Below, in pieces: positions 1 to 5,547 of a stretch of 9,824 nt of DNA. Numbering within the stretch: position 1 is the stretch's first letter; each line of letters opens with the position of its first letter. A program made the translations under genes and the position numbers. Under the pieces are notes generated by a model. It was not told the DNA's origin. It saw nothing but the letters and a program-made list of their open reading frames with translations, and did not search any database. Source of the DNA: Rubrobacter sp. (lineage in GTDB: Bacteria; Actinomycetota; Rubrobacteria; Rubrobacterales; Rubrobacteraceae); assembly GCA_020253895.1 (NCBI GenBank), contig JADDKG010000082.1:1-9824 (forward strand), written 5' to 3'.

Positions 1-167
1 ATCTCGAGGCCGCGGGCATGCCACCACCCCCGACCGATACCGTGCCACTCGACGGCTGGGAGCCCGCCGCCATGCTGGCGATCACCGTGCTGGGCGCGGC
101 GGTCACCATCACCGTCCTGGCCGGGTCTCATGGTCGCTCCCTCAGGCAGGTAGCGATTGAGGAATGA
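1..167 (+). CDS. C-terminal end of a membrane protein, probably the permease partner of the downstream ABC ATPase (partial)
   Basis: The frame whose codons begin at position 3 is open from the left edge of the window to TGA at 165-167, giving about 54 residues. A proline-rich stretch (PPPPTDTVPLDGWEP) is followed by one hydrophobic helix (MLAITVLGAAVTITVLAG) and a short tail ending RQVAIEE. A final transmembrane helix with a short cytoplasmic tail is the usual end of FtsX-like and bacteriocin-export-type ABC permeases, and the next gene, 28 bp downstream on the same strand, is an ABC ATPase of the matching type. The open frame and the helix are seen directly; the permease assignment is an inference from the neighbour. 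The sequence alone could be the last helix of any membrane protein. Confidence 0.55.
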   Translation, partial: LEAAGMPPPPTDTVPLDGWEPAAMLAITVLGAAVTITVLAGSHGRSLRQVAIEE

Positions 168-182
168 AGGCGTCGCGACGAA

Positions 183-188
183 AAGGAG
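183..188 (+). promoter_or_regulatory. Ribosome binding site that sets the ABC ATPase start
   Basis: AAGGAG lies 7 nt before the ATG at 196. This favours that ATG over the TTG at 157, which would add 13 residues before the first beta strand of the ATPase fold and would overlap the upstream gene. Confidence 0.75.
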
Positions 189-195
189 AAGCTCG

Positions 196-834
196 ATGAT
201 CGTCGTCGAAGACCTGTCCAAGTCTTTCGGGTCCCGGACCCTGTGGTCGGGCGTGAGCTTCACCGTGGACCGCGGCGAGATGCTGGCGCTGGTCGGCCCA
301 AGCGGGGCGGGGAAGTCTACCTTGCTCAACTGCATCGGCCTGCTGGAGACCGCAGACGGCGGCGAGATCCGCGTCGACGGCAGCGACATCACCCGGTTCG
401 GGCGAGGCGCCCGCCGGCGATTCCGGCGCGACACTTTAGGCTACCTCTTCCAGAACTACGCGCTCATAGACAACGCCACGGTCTCGGCCAACCTCGACGT
501 GGCCGTCGCCGCTTCGGGTGTAGCCCTGCGGCGAAGACGGCGCGAGTACGGGGCAGCCCTCGCGCGCGTCGGGCTCGCCGGACGCGCGAAGGAGAAGATC
601 TACCGTCTCAGCGGCGGCGAGCAACAACGCGTCGCGCTCGCCCGCCTGCTGGTCAAGAAGCCGGCCCTGATCCTGGCCGACGAGCCGACCGGCGCCCTGG
701 ACAAAGCGAACGAAGCGATGGTGATGGAAGTCTTGCGGGAAATGAGCAGGCAGGGGGCCACCGTGATCGTCGCTACCCACCAGGACCGGGTCCAGGCCGG
801 ATGCGATTCCCTCTTCGAGGTAGGCAGTCGGTGA
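196..834 (+). CDS. ABC transporter ATP-binding protein (MacB/LolD-like, bacteriocin-export type)
   Basis: A 212-residue single nucleotide-binding domain that would hydrolyse ATP on the inner face of the membrane to drive a separate permease. All motifs are present in order: Walker A GPSGAGKST (34-42), Q-loop glutamine 86 in LFQNYALIDN, signature LSGGEQQR (138-145), Walker B LILADEP (158-164), D-loop GALD (166-169) and H-loop histidine 195. The short length, the LADEPTGALD sequence and the Q-loop FQNYALIDNATV are typical of the MacB/LolD/FtsE branch, and particularly of the lactococcin-972-type export ATPases that pair with a large membrane protein. The upstream partial gene fits that partner. 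Substrate is unknown: peptide or bacteriocin export/immunity and lipoprotein or antibiotic efflux are all possible. By eye it uses fewer ATA and AGG codons than the genes after 2015, which suggests horizontal acquisition. The ATP-binding role is secure; the subfamily is moderately sure. Confidence 0.93.
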   Translation: MIVVEDLSKSFGSRTLWSGVSFTVDRGEMLALVGPSGAGKSTLLNCIGLLETADGGEIRVDGSDITRFGRGARRRFRRDTLGYLFQNYALIDNATVSANLDVAVAASGVALRRRRREYGAALARVGLAGRAKEKIYRLSGGEQQRVALARLLVKKPALILADEPTGALDKANEAMVMEVLREMSRQGATVIVATHQDRVQAGCDSLFEVGSR

Positions 835-962
835 CCTGACATACCTGATCCGCCTGTACAGGATGAAAGGATGGTTGCTCCGTGAGCCGGCGGGCAGACG
901 TGCGGGCATACTTGGTCTCCCCAGCGAAGACGGGACGCCACCGCCCGACTTATCCGGGTTAG

Positions 963-1226
963 CCCTGGAAGAAGTCGAAACCAGAGATCAACTCGGTCGT
1001 CCCTTTCGAGTGCGAACGGAAGAGAGAGGGCTGGCGTCACGGCGCAAAAGGAACCCTGGAGGTGTCAGGTCCTCTGGACACGGACGCCGTGGAGCTAGTG
1101 GTGGAGATCGGTCGGTTATCCGCCGGAGTGTTGCCGAGGAGGTCGTTTCCCGGCGTGGAAGCCCCGGAAAACCACACGGCTAGTAGGACCTGGGAAGGTC
1201 CTTGGGTTTTTCGGATCACGCTGTAA
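963..1226 (+). pseudogene. Possible remnant of a protein-coding gene, unrecognised, without a start codon
   Basis: The frame following TAG at 960-962 is open for 87 codons to TAA at 1224-1226. It has no ATG; an internal GTG exists. The translation is protein-like (for example LEVSGPLDTDAVELVVEIG in the middle and TWEGPWVFRITL at the end), and its third codon positions are richer in G and C than those of the competing ATG-started frame at 863-1183. The upstream part of this frame is full of stops, so if it was coding it is a 3' fragment. I do not recognise the family. A chance open frame in GC-rich DNA remains possible. Confidence 0.3.
1185..1212 (+). terminator. Candidate intrinsic terminator
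   Basis: A 7-bp perfect stem (AGGACCT 1185-1191, loop GGGA, AGGTCCT 1196-1202) is followed by TGGGTTTTTC. It could end transcription from the ABC ATPase. The T run is short and interrupted by GGG, and the hairpin lies inside the open frame at 963-1226; both cannot easily be functional as drawn. Confidence 0.35.
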
Positions 1227-1372
1227 ATTTCTGTAGTCTCGATGGTGATAAGAAGGTAGCGATCCTCCCTTTCCGAGAGACCCCATGTCTCCGACGCCGG
1301 CGTAGTGGGCTACAGGGTCCCAGGGACCACTTAGTACGCCTAACAAAACCCGGTAGTGGGTAGGGTGAAGGT

Positions 1373-1851
1373 ATGGCTAAGGAACTGGTTACCGACGAAC
1401 TTTGGGAAGTGATCGAGCCACTGCTGCCCGAAGAGCCGCCCAAACCCAAAGGCGGCAGGCCCCGTATCGACGACCGCGCCGCCCTCACCGGCATCCTGTT
1501 CGTTCTCAAGAGCGGAATCCCTTGGGAGATGCTGCCAAAGGAGATGGGATGCGGCTCTGGTATGACCTGCTGGCGACGCCTCAAGGAATGGCACCAGGCG
1601 GGCGTGTGGGAGCGGCTGCATCAGAGGCTCTTGGACCGTTTGGGAGAAGCCGACCAGATCGAGTGGGAGAGGGCTTCTTTGGACTCGGCTAGTGTGGCCG
1701 CCCCCGGGGGGGCCAAAAGACCGGACCCAACCCGACAGACAAGGGCAAATCGGGCTCGAAGCGCCACGTTGTGGTCGACCGAAACGGCATCCCCCTCTCG
1801 GTGATCCACACTGCGGCCAACGTCCACGACTCAAAGGTCTTAGAGCGTCTA
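1373..1851 (+). pseudogene. IS5-family transposase, 5' part only, with a -1 frame change at a G7 run
   Basis: ATG at 1373 opens a frame running to TGA 1802-1804. It carries the N-terminal DUF4096-type domain of IS5-family transposases (MAKELVTDELWEVIEPLLP, GGRPRIDDRAALTGILFVLK, SGIPWEMLPKEMG) and reaches the first catalytic aspartate, D104, in SLDSASV. At the C5G7 run (1701-1712) homology moves to the -1 frame, which then reads TGPNPTDKGKSGSKRHVVVD and TAANVHDSKVLERL, including the second catalytic aspartate. Members of the IS427 group are known to split the transposase over two frames, so the shift may be programmed rather than damage. The third catalytic residue (Glu) and the rest, roughly 100 residues against the usual length near 270, are missing, so the product cannot be active. 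The start is preceded only by a weak GGTGAAGG. Confidence 0.85.
1701..1712 (+). promoter_or_regulatory. Putative frameshift site in the transposase (C5G7)
   Basis: Codons read GCC-CCC-GGG-GGG-GCC in the first frame. A one-base backward slip on the G7 run gives GGG-GGG-GGC-CAA and joins the two halves of the transposase homology as APGG-GQKTGPNP without loss of residues. Slippage is expected on such a run, but since the element is truncated the site has no present function. A simple indel in the run is the alternative. Confidence 0.5.
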
Positions 1852-2014
1852 CCGTTTCTGGCGGGATCTCGGCTACGCAGTGGGCGCCTTCTCCGCCGGC
1901 GTCATCGCCGACCTCTTCGGGCTCTCGTGGGCCATAGGCTTCATCGGAGCGCTCACCTTGCTCTCGGGAGTAGTGGCCGCCGTGCTCTTGGAGGAGAGGC
2001 GCGGAAAGAAGTAG
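1844..2014 (+). pseudogene. C-terminal fragment of an MFS transporter
   Basis: From about 1844 the frame reads SVYRFWRDLGYAVGAFSAG, then VIADLFGLSWAIGFIGALTL and a basic tail EERRGKK before TAG at 2012-2014: 56 residues. The RFWRDLGYAVGA pattern followed by two hydrophobic helices is the usual end (helices 11 and 12) of drug-efflux-type MFS transporters. There is no start codon and the preceding ten helices are absent; an in-frame TAG at 1841-1843 lies directly before it, inside transposase sequence. It is therefore a relic left by a deletion or rearrangement joining an IS end to the transporter gene. The stop is 13 bp from the stop of the convergent hydrolase gene. Confidence 0.75.
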
Positions 2015-2027
2015 CTATCCGGGGCAT

Positions 2028-2936
2028 TCACGGCCGCTTGCGCCGCTCGATGTAGCGCATGAGCCCGTCGACCAGCATCCAGTAGGCCCCGGCGAGCTCG
2101 TAGCGAGCCAGATCCTCGGCGTCGGCCCCGGAGGCCCGCAGCTCGGCGTTGCCCCGCTCCTCCAGCTCAGCGGCGATCCTCTCGCGGCCCAATCCACGCT
2201 CCATCCGCTCCGCAACAAAGGAGCTCCAGTCCTTGAGGCGCCCCTCCAGCTCATCCAGGTGGCGCCCCACGTCCTCGTAAGAGCCGAAGTGCGTCGGCCA
2301 CAGGCTCGCCGGAGATAGCGAGCGCACCAGATACAAGCTCCTCAGCCACGCCTCTATATCCACCTCCGGCGGCGGGGTGGGCGGCCGGACGTAGGTGCAG
2401 CCCGGAAGCCGGATGCCGCCGACGTCCCCGGCAAACAGGGCCCCCGAGTCGGGCTCCAGGTAGGCCAGGTGGTGGTAGGCGTGCCCCGGGGTGTAGTGGG
2501 CCTCCAGCACCCCACCCGCGGCGGGCACCCGCTCGCCACCCTTCAGGGCCACCATCCTATCCTCTGGCATCGGCCGGACCTCGCCCCAGAGAACGTCCAT
2601 GTTCTCCCCGTAGATCCGGGTGGCACTCCGCAGCAGCTTCGAGGGGTCGGCCATGTGGGGGTAGCCCACCTCGTGCACGTAGAAGGTGGCGTCCGGCAGC
2701 TCCTCCACCAGGTGCCCGGAGGCCCCGGCGTGGTCCAGGTGGATGTGGGTGAGGAAGACCTCCCCCACCTCCTCTGGGGAGACGCCGCGCTCCTTGATCC
2801 CCCGCAGCAGGCTCTCCAGACAGGTGGTGGGCCCAGTCTCCACCAGCGCTGCCCGGCCGCCGTCGCCGAGCAGCAGGAAGGAGGCTATGGTGTGAGGGGT
2901 CTCCATGAAGTTCAGGTCTATCGTCTCTATCCTCAT
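2028..2936 (-). CDS. Metallo-beta-lactamase-fold hydrolase (glyoxalase II-like)
   Basis: A 302-residue soluble protein of the MBL superfamily, which hydrolyses esters, thioesters or phosphodiesters with one or two metal ions. The signature HIHLDH lies at 64-69, followed by histidine 152 in YTPGHAYHH, the bridging aspartate 171 in FAGDVGG and histidine 216 in LWPTHFGSY, so the full metal site is present. The first 230 residues form the MBL domain; the last 70 are a charged helical tail (coil-prone, rich in E and R) seen in several hydrolases of this type. The start is ATG at 2936 (MRIETIDLNF), with GGGGGA about 11 nt upstream; a longer open frame reaching 3167 would run through the divergent promoter region and is unlikely. 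No partner identifies the substrate, so no specific reaction is claimed. It is transcribed away from the phosphoglycerate mutase gene. Confidence 0.9.
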   Translation of the reverse strand: MRIETIDLNFMETPHTIASFLLLGDGGRAALVETGPTTCLESLLRGIKERGVSPEEVGEVFLTHIHLDHAGASGHLVEELPDATFYVHEVGYPHMADPSKLLRSATRIYGENMDVLWGEVRPMPEDRMVALKGGERVPAAGGVLEAHYTPGHAYHHLAYLEPDSGALFAGDVGGIRLPGCTYVRPPTPPPEVDIEAWLRSLYLVRSLSPASLWPTHFGSYEDVGRHLDELEGRLKDWSSFVAERMERGLGRERIAAELEERGNAELRASGADAEDLARYELAGAYWMLVDGLMRYIERRKRP

Positions 2937-2983
2937 ATAGCGTGCATCCCCCAAAAACGGCGAAAACCTTGGCTTCCGGGTGC

Positions 2984-2998
2984 GGCGCCCCCGGCGCC
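2984..2998. repeat. GC-rich inverted repeat GGCGCC-CCC-GGCGCC
   Basis: Two copies of the self-complementary hexamer GGCGCC (2984-2989 and 2993-2998) are separated by CCC. In the minus-strand transcript of the MBL gene this would form a short strong hairpin in the leader. It is not followed by a T run in either direction, so I do not call it a terminator. Confidence 0.35.
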
Positions 2999-3004
2999 GG
3001 CCAT

Positions 3005-3041
3005 CCAGATTATACAGAGCGAGCATCTGGTAGACTGCCAG
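3005..3041. promoter_or_regulatory. Possible operator: overlapping inverted repeats in the divergent promoter region
   Basis: CCAGAT (3005-3010) and ATCTGG (3025-3030) form a 6-bp inverted repeat with a 14-nt spacer around the -10 box. The second arm is shared with an imperfect 15-bp palindrome CTGGTAGACTGCCAG (3027-3041; 6 of 7 possible pairs if only the T/G position is counted as mismatch). The position, between two divergently transcribed genes, suits a regulator site. No regulator is encoded nearby, so this rests on symmetry only. Confidence 0.3.
3009..3014 (-). promoter_or_regulatory. -10 box (TATAAT) for the MBL hydrolase gene
   Basis: The minus strand reads a perfect TATAAT at 3014-3009, giving a start point near 3002 and a leader of about 65 nt before the ATG at 2936. 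The -35 region at the expected distance (CAGTCT around 3037-3032) is weak, which hints at dependence on an activator or an extended element. Confidence 0.5.
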
Positions 3042-3050
3042 GGCCACAAG

Positions 3051-3058
3051 AGAGGAGG
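3051..3058 (+). promoter_or_regulatory. Strong ribosome binding site that decides the TTG start of the phosphoglycerate mutase
   Basis: AGAGGAGG ends 5 nt before TTG at 3064. The nearest in-frame ATG, at 3079, is 20 nt away, too far. The ATG at 3059 is out of frame. Confidence 0.7.
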
Positions 3059-3063
3059 ATGGT

Positions 3064-4278
3064 TTGGATCTGGACCTTATGCGCGAGCTCTCGGTCAGGA
3101 CCGACTCCCGGATAGTGCTGCTCGTCCTAGACGGTCTGGGCGGGCTGCCTGTGGAGCCCGGCGGCAAGACGGAGCTCGAGGCCGCCGAGACCCCGAACCT
3201 GGACTCCCTCGCCGCAGCCTCGGACCTCGGGCTCTCGCGCCCGGTGGCCGCCGGGGTGAGCCCAGGCAGCGGGCCCGGACACCTGGCCCTCTTCGGGTAC
3301 GACCCCCTACGCTACCGGGTGGGCCGGGGGGTCCTGAGCGCGCTCGGCGTCGGCTTCGAGCTCGGCAGGAACGACCTGGCCGCCCGCATCAACTTCGCCA
3401 CCAGGGACGGCTCAGGCAAGATCTCCGACCGTCGGGCCGGCAGGATCCCCTCCGGGGAGGCCTCCAAGCTGGTGGATGCGCTCAACGAGGAGGTACGCCT
3501 GGAGGGGGTGCAGACCTTCGTCGTCCACGAGAAGGAGCACCGGGCGGTGGTGATCTTCCGGGGCGAGGGGCTCTCGGACGCCCTCACCGACACCGACCCC
3601 CAGCGGACCGGGCTCGAGCCGCTCCCCGTCGAGCCCACCGACGGCTCCGCCGAGGCCAAGCGGAGCGCTGCCTTGGCCAACGCCTTCGTGGAGGAGGCCA
3701 ACCGGGTGCTGGAGGGCCGCCACCCCAAGGCCAACACCGTACTCCTGCGCGGCTTCGGGATGCACCCCGCGCTGCCTTCCTTCGAGGAGGTCTACGGCCT
3801 GCGGGCCGCTGCCATAGCCGCCTACCCAATGTACAAGGGCCTCGCCCGGCTGGCCGGGATGGAGCTCCTCGAAGAAGGCGAAGGGATAGAAGGGGAGATA
3901 GAGACCCTGCGCGAGAGTTGGGAGAGGGGCTACGACTTCTTCTTCATCCACGTAAAGCCCACCGACGCGGCGGGCGAGGACGGAGACTTCGGACGGAAGG
4001 CTCGGATCATCGAGGAGGTCGACGGGCTGCTGCCCCGCATCCTGGAGCTCGAGCCCGACGTTCTGGCGGTCACCGGGGACCACGCCACACCGGCCAAGCT
4101 CAAGAGCCACTCCTGGCACGGCGTCCCCTTCCTGCTGCACTCGCCCTACACCTTGCCCACCGCCCGGTCCTTCGGCGAGCGCTCCTGCGCTGGCGGCTCC
4201 CTCGGGGTCTTCCCGGCGCAGGAGATCATGGGCTACCTCATGGGCCATGCCCTCAAGCTCAACCGCTACGGCGCGTAG
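3064..4278 (+). CDS. apgM: 2,3-bisphosphoglycerate-independent phosphoglycerate mutase, archaeal type (aPGAM)
   Basis: Interconverts 3- and 2-phosphoglycerate in glycolysis and gluconeogenesis in the cytoplasm, without a 2,3-bisphosphoglycerate cofactor but with bound divalent metal. At 404 residues it matches the archaeal-type family (about 400) rather than the 510-residue bacterial GpmI. It belongs to the alkaline phosphatase superfamily: D23 in IVLLVLDGLGG binds metal; S69 in SPGSGPGHLALFGYDP is the candidate phosphorylated serine; H296 to D308 (HVKPTDAAGEDGDF), D339-H340 in TGDHATP and H349/H352 in HSWHG supply the remaining metal ligands. The start is TTG, chosen for the ribosome binding site at 3051-3058. 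It heads a run of three tightly packed genes; the coupling to a DNA repair gene has no evident metabolic logic. The archaeal form also occurs in several bacterial lineages, so its presence here is known for the family rather than anomalous. Confidence 0.95.
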   Translation: MDLDLMRELSVRTDSRIVLLVLDGLGGLPVEPGGKTELEAAETPNLDSLAAASDLGLSRPVAAGVSPGSGPGHLALFGYDPLRYRVGRGVLSALGVGFELGRNDLAARINFATRDGSGKISDRRAGRIPSGEASKLVDALNEEVRLEGVQTFVVHEKEHRAVVIFRGEGLSDALTDTDPQRTGLEPLPVEPTDGSAEAKRSAALANAFVEEANRVLEGRHPKANTVLLRGFGMHPALPSFEEVYGLRAAAIAAYPMYKGLARLAGMELLEEGEGIEGEIETLRESWERGYDFFFIHVKPTDAAGEDGDFGRKARIIEEVDGLLPRILELEPDVLAVTGDHATPAKLKSHSWHGVPFLLHSPYTLPTARSFGERSCAGGSLGVFPAQEIMGYLMGHALKLNRYGA

Positions 4279-4933
4279 CCTCGCCGCCCTGGAGCGGGAG
4301 GTGGTCTCCTGCCGCCGCTGCCCGCGGCTGGTGGCCTGGCGGGAGGAGGTCGCCCGCAGGAAGCGGGCGGCCTACGCCTCCGAGACCTACTGGGGCCGGC
4401 CCGTCCCCGGCTTCGGCGACCCGGCAGCGCGCGTCGTCCTTCTGGGGCTCGCCCCCGCCGCCCACGGCGCCAACCGCACCGGGCGCTTCTTCACCGGAGA
4501 CCGCTCCGGGGACTTCCTCTTCGCGGCCCTCCACCGCGCCGGCTTCGCCAGCAAACCCGTCTCCCGCCACCGCGGCGACGGGCTCAGGCTGGAGGGGGCC
4601 TGGATCACGGCGGCCGTCCGCTGCGCCCCGCCGCAGAACCGCCCTTCCCCGCGGGAGCGCGACGCGTGTCTCCCCTACGCCGCCCACGAGCTGGAGTTGC
4701 TCGGCACCCGCGTTGTGGTGTGCCTCGGGGCCTTCGCCTGGGACGCGGCGCTACGCATCTTCGGCGTCCGCCCGAAGCCCCGCTTCGGTCACGGCGCCGA
4801 GCACCGGGTCCAGGACACCACCCTCCTCGGCTGCTACCACCCCTCCCAGCAGAACACCTTCACCGGCTTGCTCACCCCTCCCATGCTGGACGCGGTCCTG
4901 CTCCGGGCCCGGGAGCTGGCCTACGGGCGGTAG
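4247..4933 (+). CDS. Uracil-DNA glycosylase family 5 (UdgB type)
   Basis: Removes uracil, and in this family also other deaminated bases, from DNA as the first step of base excision repair. The 228-residue protein has motif A GLAPAAHGANRTGR (67-80), diagnostic of family 5, which lacks the catalytic aspartate or asparagine used by other families at this place, and motif B HPSQQNTFTG (198-207). Cysteines 22, 25, 126 and 141 (CRRC, RCAPP, CLPY) are the expected ligands of a 4Fe-4S cluster. The first ATG in frame, 4247, lies inside the phosphoglycerate mutase gene and overlaps it by 32 bp; no clear ribosome binding site precedes it, so translation may depend on ribosomes finishing the upstream gene. 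A later start would move towards C22 and leave little N-terminus. UdgB enzymes are common in thermophilic bacteria and high-GC actinobacteria, where cytosine deamination is a pressing problem. Confidence 0.95.
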   Translation: MPSSSTATARSLAALEREVVSCRRCPRLVAWREEVARRKRAAYASETYWGRPVPGFGDPAARVVLLGLAPAAHGANRTGRFFTGDRSGDFLFAALHRAGFASKPVSRHRGDGLRLEGAWITAAVRCAPPQNRPSPRERDACLPYAAHELELLGTRVVVCLGAFAWDAALRIFGVRPKPRFGHGAEHRVQDTTLLGCYHPSQQNTFTGLLTPPMLDAVLLRARELAYGR

Positions 4934-4939
4934 GGTAGA

Positions 4940-5461
4940 ATGGGCCCCGTTTTGGTTGCCAGGCACCACAGGACCCGGAGAATGGCAGGGCTTGCCCTGC
5001 TTCTGACGGCACTGCTCACCCTTTATGCATGCTCCGGGAACGACGGCCCCTCCCGTGAGGACCACACCCGCCACACCGGGACCACCCAGGAGCAGACCTC
5101 CGGCATTGAGAGAACCGGTCCTCCGGCCACCACCACGCCGGGGCTTGAGATCACCGAGGAGAGCCCTCCGCCAGGCGCGGCCGCAGACGGCTCGCGGGTG
5201 GTGCTGCGCCTCGAGGGCGAAGAGGGGACCCGCTTCTCCGGTATCTGCGACGTGGGCGGGCAGCAGAGCGTGCTGAGCGGCGAGGTCCCCCGGCGCTACA
5301 CCTTCGACCTGGAGGGCCTGCCGCTCTCCTGCAGGATCCAGAAGCAGGACGGCGGGCGGGGGACCCTCCGGGTCGTGCTCCTCGCCGACAACACCACCCG
5401 CTCCGTCCAGCAGACCAACGCCCCGGAGGGGACCGTCAGGATCTCCTACCAGGGCGCTTAG
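4940..5461 (+). CDS. Putative lipoprotein, unknown function
   Basis: A 173-residue exported protein. An arginine- and histidine-rich start (RHHRTRR, 8-14) is followed by a hydrophobic core (15-28) and the lipobox LYAC with the lipidated cysteine at 31. Residues 31-78 form a low-complexity linker rich in T, P, G and E; residues 85-173 look like a small beta-rich domain with two cysteines (103 and 131) that could form a disulfide outside the membrane. I do not recognise the domain. The start at 4940 is preferred because it supplies the positive N-region; ATG at 4982 (residue 15) has GGAG only 1-2 nt away and would leave no charged residues before the core. The gene lies 6 bp after the UdgB stop and is probably co-transcribed. 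The export signal is clear; any binding role is unknown. Confidence 0.85.
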   Translation: MGPVLVARHHRTRRMAGLALLLTALLTLYACSGNDGPSREDHTRHTGTTQEQTSGIERTGPPATTTPGLEITEESPPPGAAADGSRVVLRLEGEEGTRFSGICDVGGQQSVLSGEVPRRYTFDLEGLPLSCRIQKQDGGRGTLRVVLLADNTTRSVQQTNAPEGTVRISYQGA

Positions 5462-5474
5462 GGGATGCTCCCTT

Positions 5475-5503
5475 TGGAAGCAGACCCCTCCGCCGCTAAA
5501 ATA
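5475..5503 (+). promoter_or_regulatory. Housekeeping-type promoter before the HD hydrolase gene
   Basis: TTGGAA (5475-5480) and TAAAAT (5498-5503) are separated by exactly 17 nt. The expected start point near 5510 gives a leader of about 38 nt to the GTG at 5548. It would drive the HD hydrolase, ligase and channel genes. No terminator separates it from the lipoprotein stop 14 nt upstream, so read-through is possible. Confidence 0.55.
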
Positions 5504-5547
5504 CCCGGCTGTACCTGCGGGCGTCCGAGACGGCTACGGGAGGTCTG

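Larger units (their letters stand above)
835..1372. other. About 540 bp without a convincing intact gene, between the ABC ATPase and the transposase remnant
   Basis: No frame here gives a recognisable protein with a credible start. The stretch contains a coding-biased open frame without a start (963-1226), a hairpin followed by T residues (1185-1212), a perfect odd palindrome GGTCCC-A-GGGACC (1316-1328) and the unresolved left end of the IS5-type element. No tRNA cloverleaf or direct-repeat array is visible. It reads as decayed accessory DNA. Confidence 0.6.
1320..1851 (+). mobile_element. Truncated IS5-family insertion sequence (IS427/IS1031-like), right end missing
   Basis: Transposase homology begins at 1373 and stops abruptly at about 1843-1851, where MFS transporter sequence begins, so the 3' third of the transposase and the right terminal repeat are gone. 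The left boundary is a guess: elements of this group usually begin a few tens of bases before the first transposase codon, and GGGACC at 1323-1328 is one candidate terminus. It cannot be confirmed without the right-end repeat. Confidence 0.5.

Noticed and set aside
863..1183. 106-codon plus-strand frame starting at ATG after the ABC ATPase
   Set aside because: No ribosome binding site at useful spacing, arginine- and glycine-rich low-complexity translation, and third-position base use close to random; the frame 963-1226 is more coding-like.
1316..1328. Palindrome GGTCCC-A-GGGACC as a terminator or operator
   Set aside because: No T run follows and no promoter is visible beside it; it may simply mark the left border of the IS remnant, which cannot be tested without the right end.
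2937..3167. 77-residue N-terminal extension of the MBL hydrolase
   Set aside because: It would cross the TATAAT box and overlap the start of the divergent mutase gene; the MBL fold begins naturally at MRIETIDLNF.
2469..5006. 845-codon plus-strand open frame
   Set aside because: It runs antisense through the MBL hydrolase and out of frame through the phosphoglycerate mutase and UdgB genes. Its translation is low-complexity G, R and P rich, as expected for a shadow frame in high-GC DNA.
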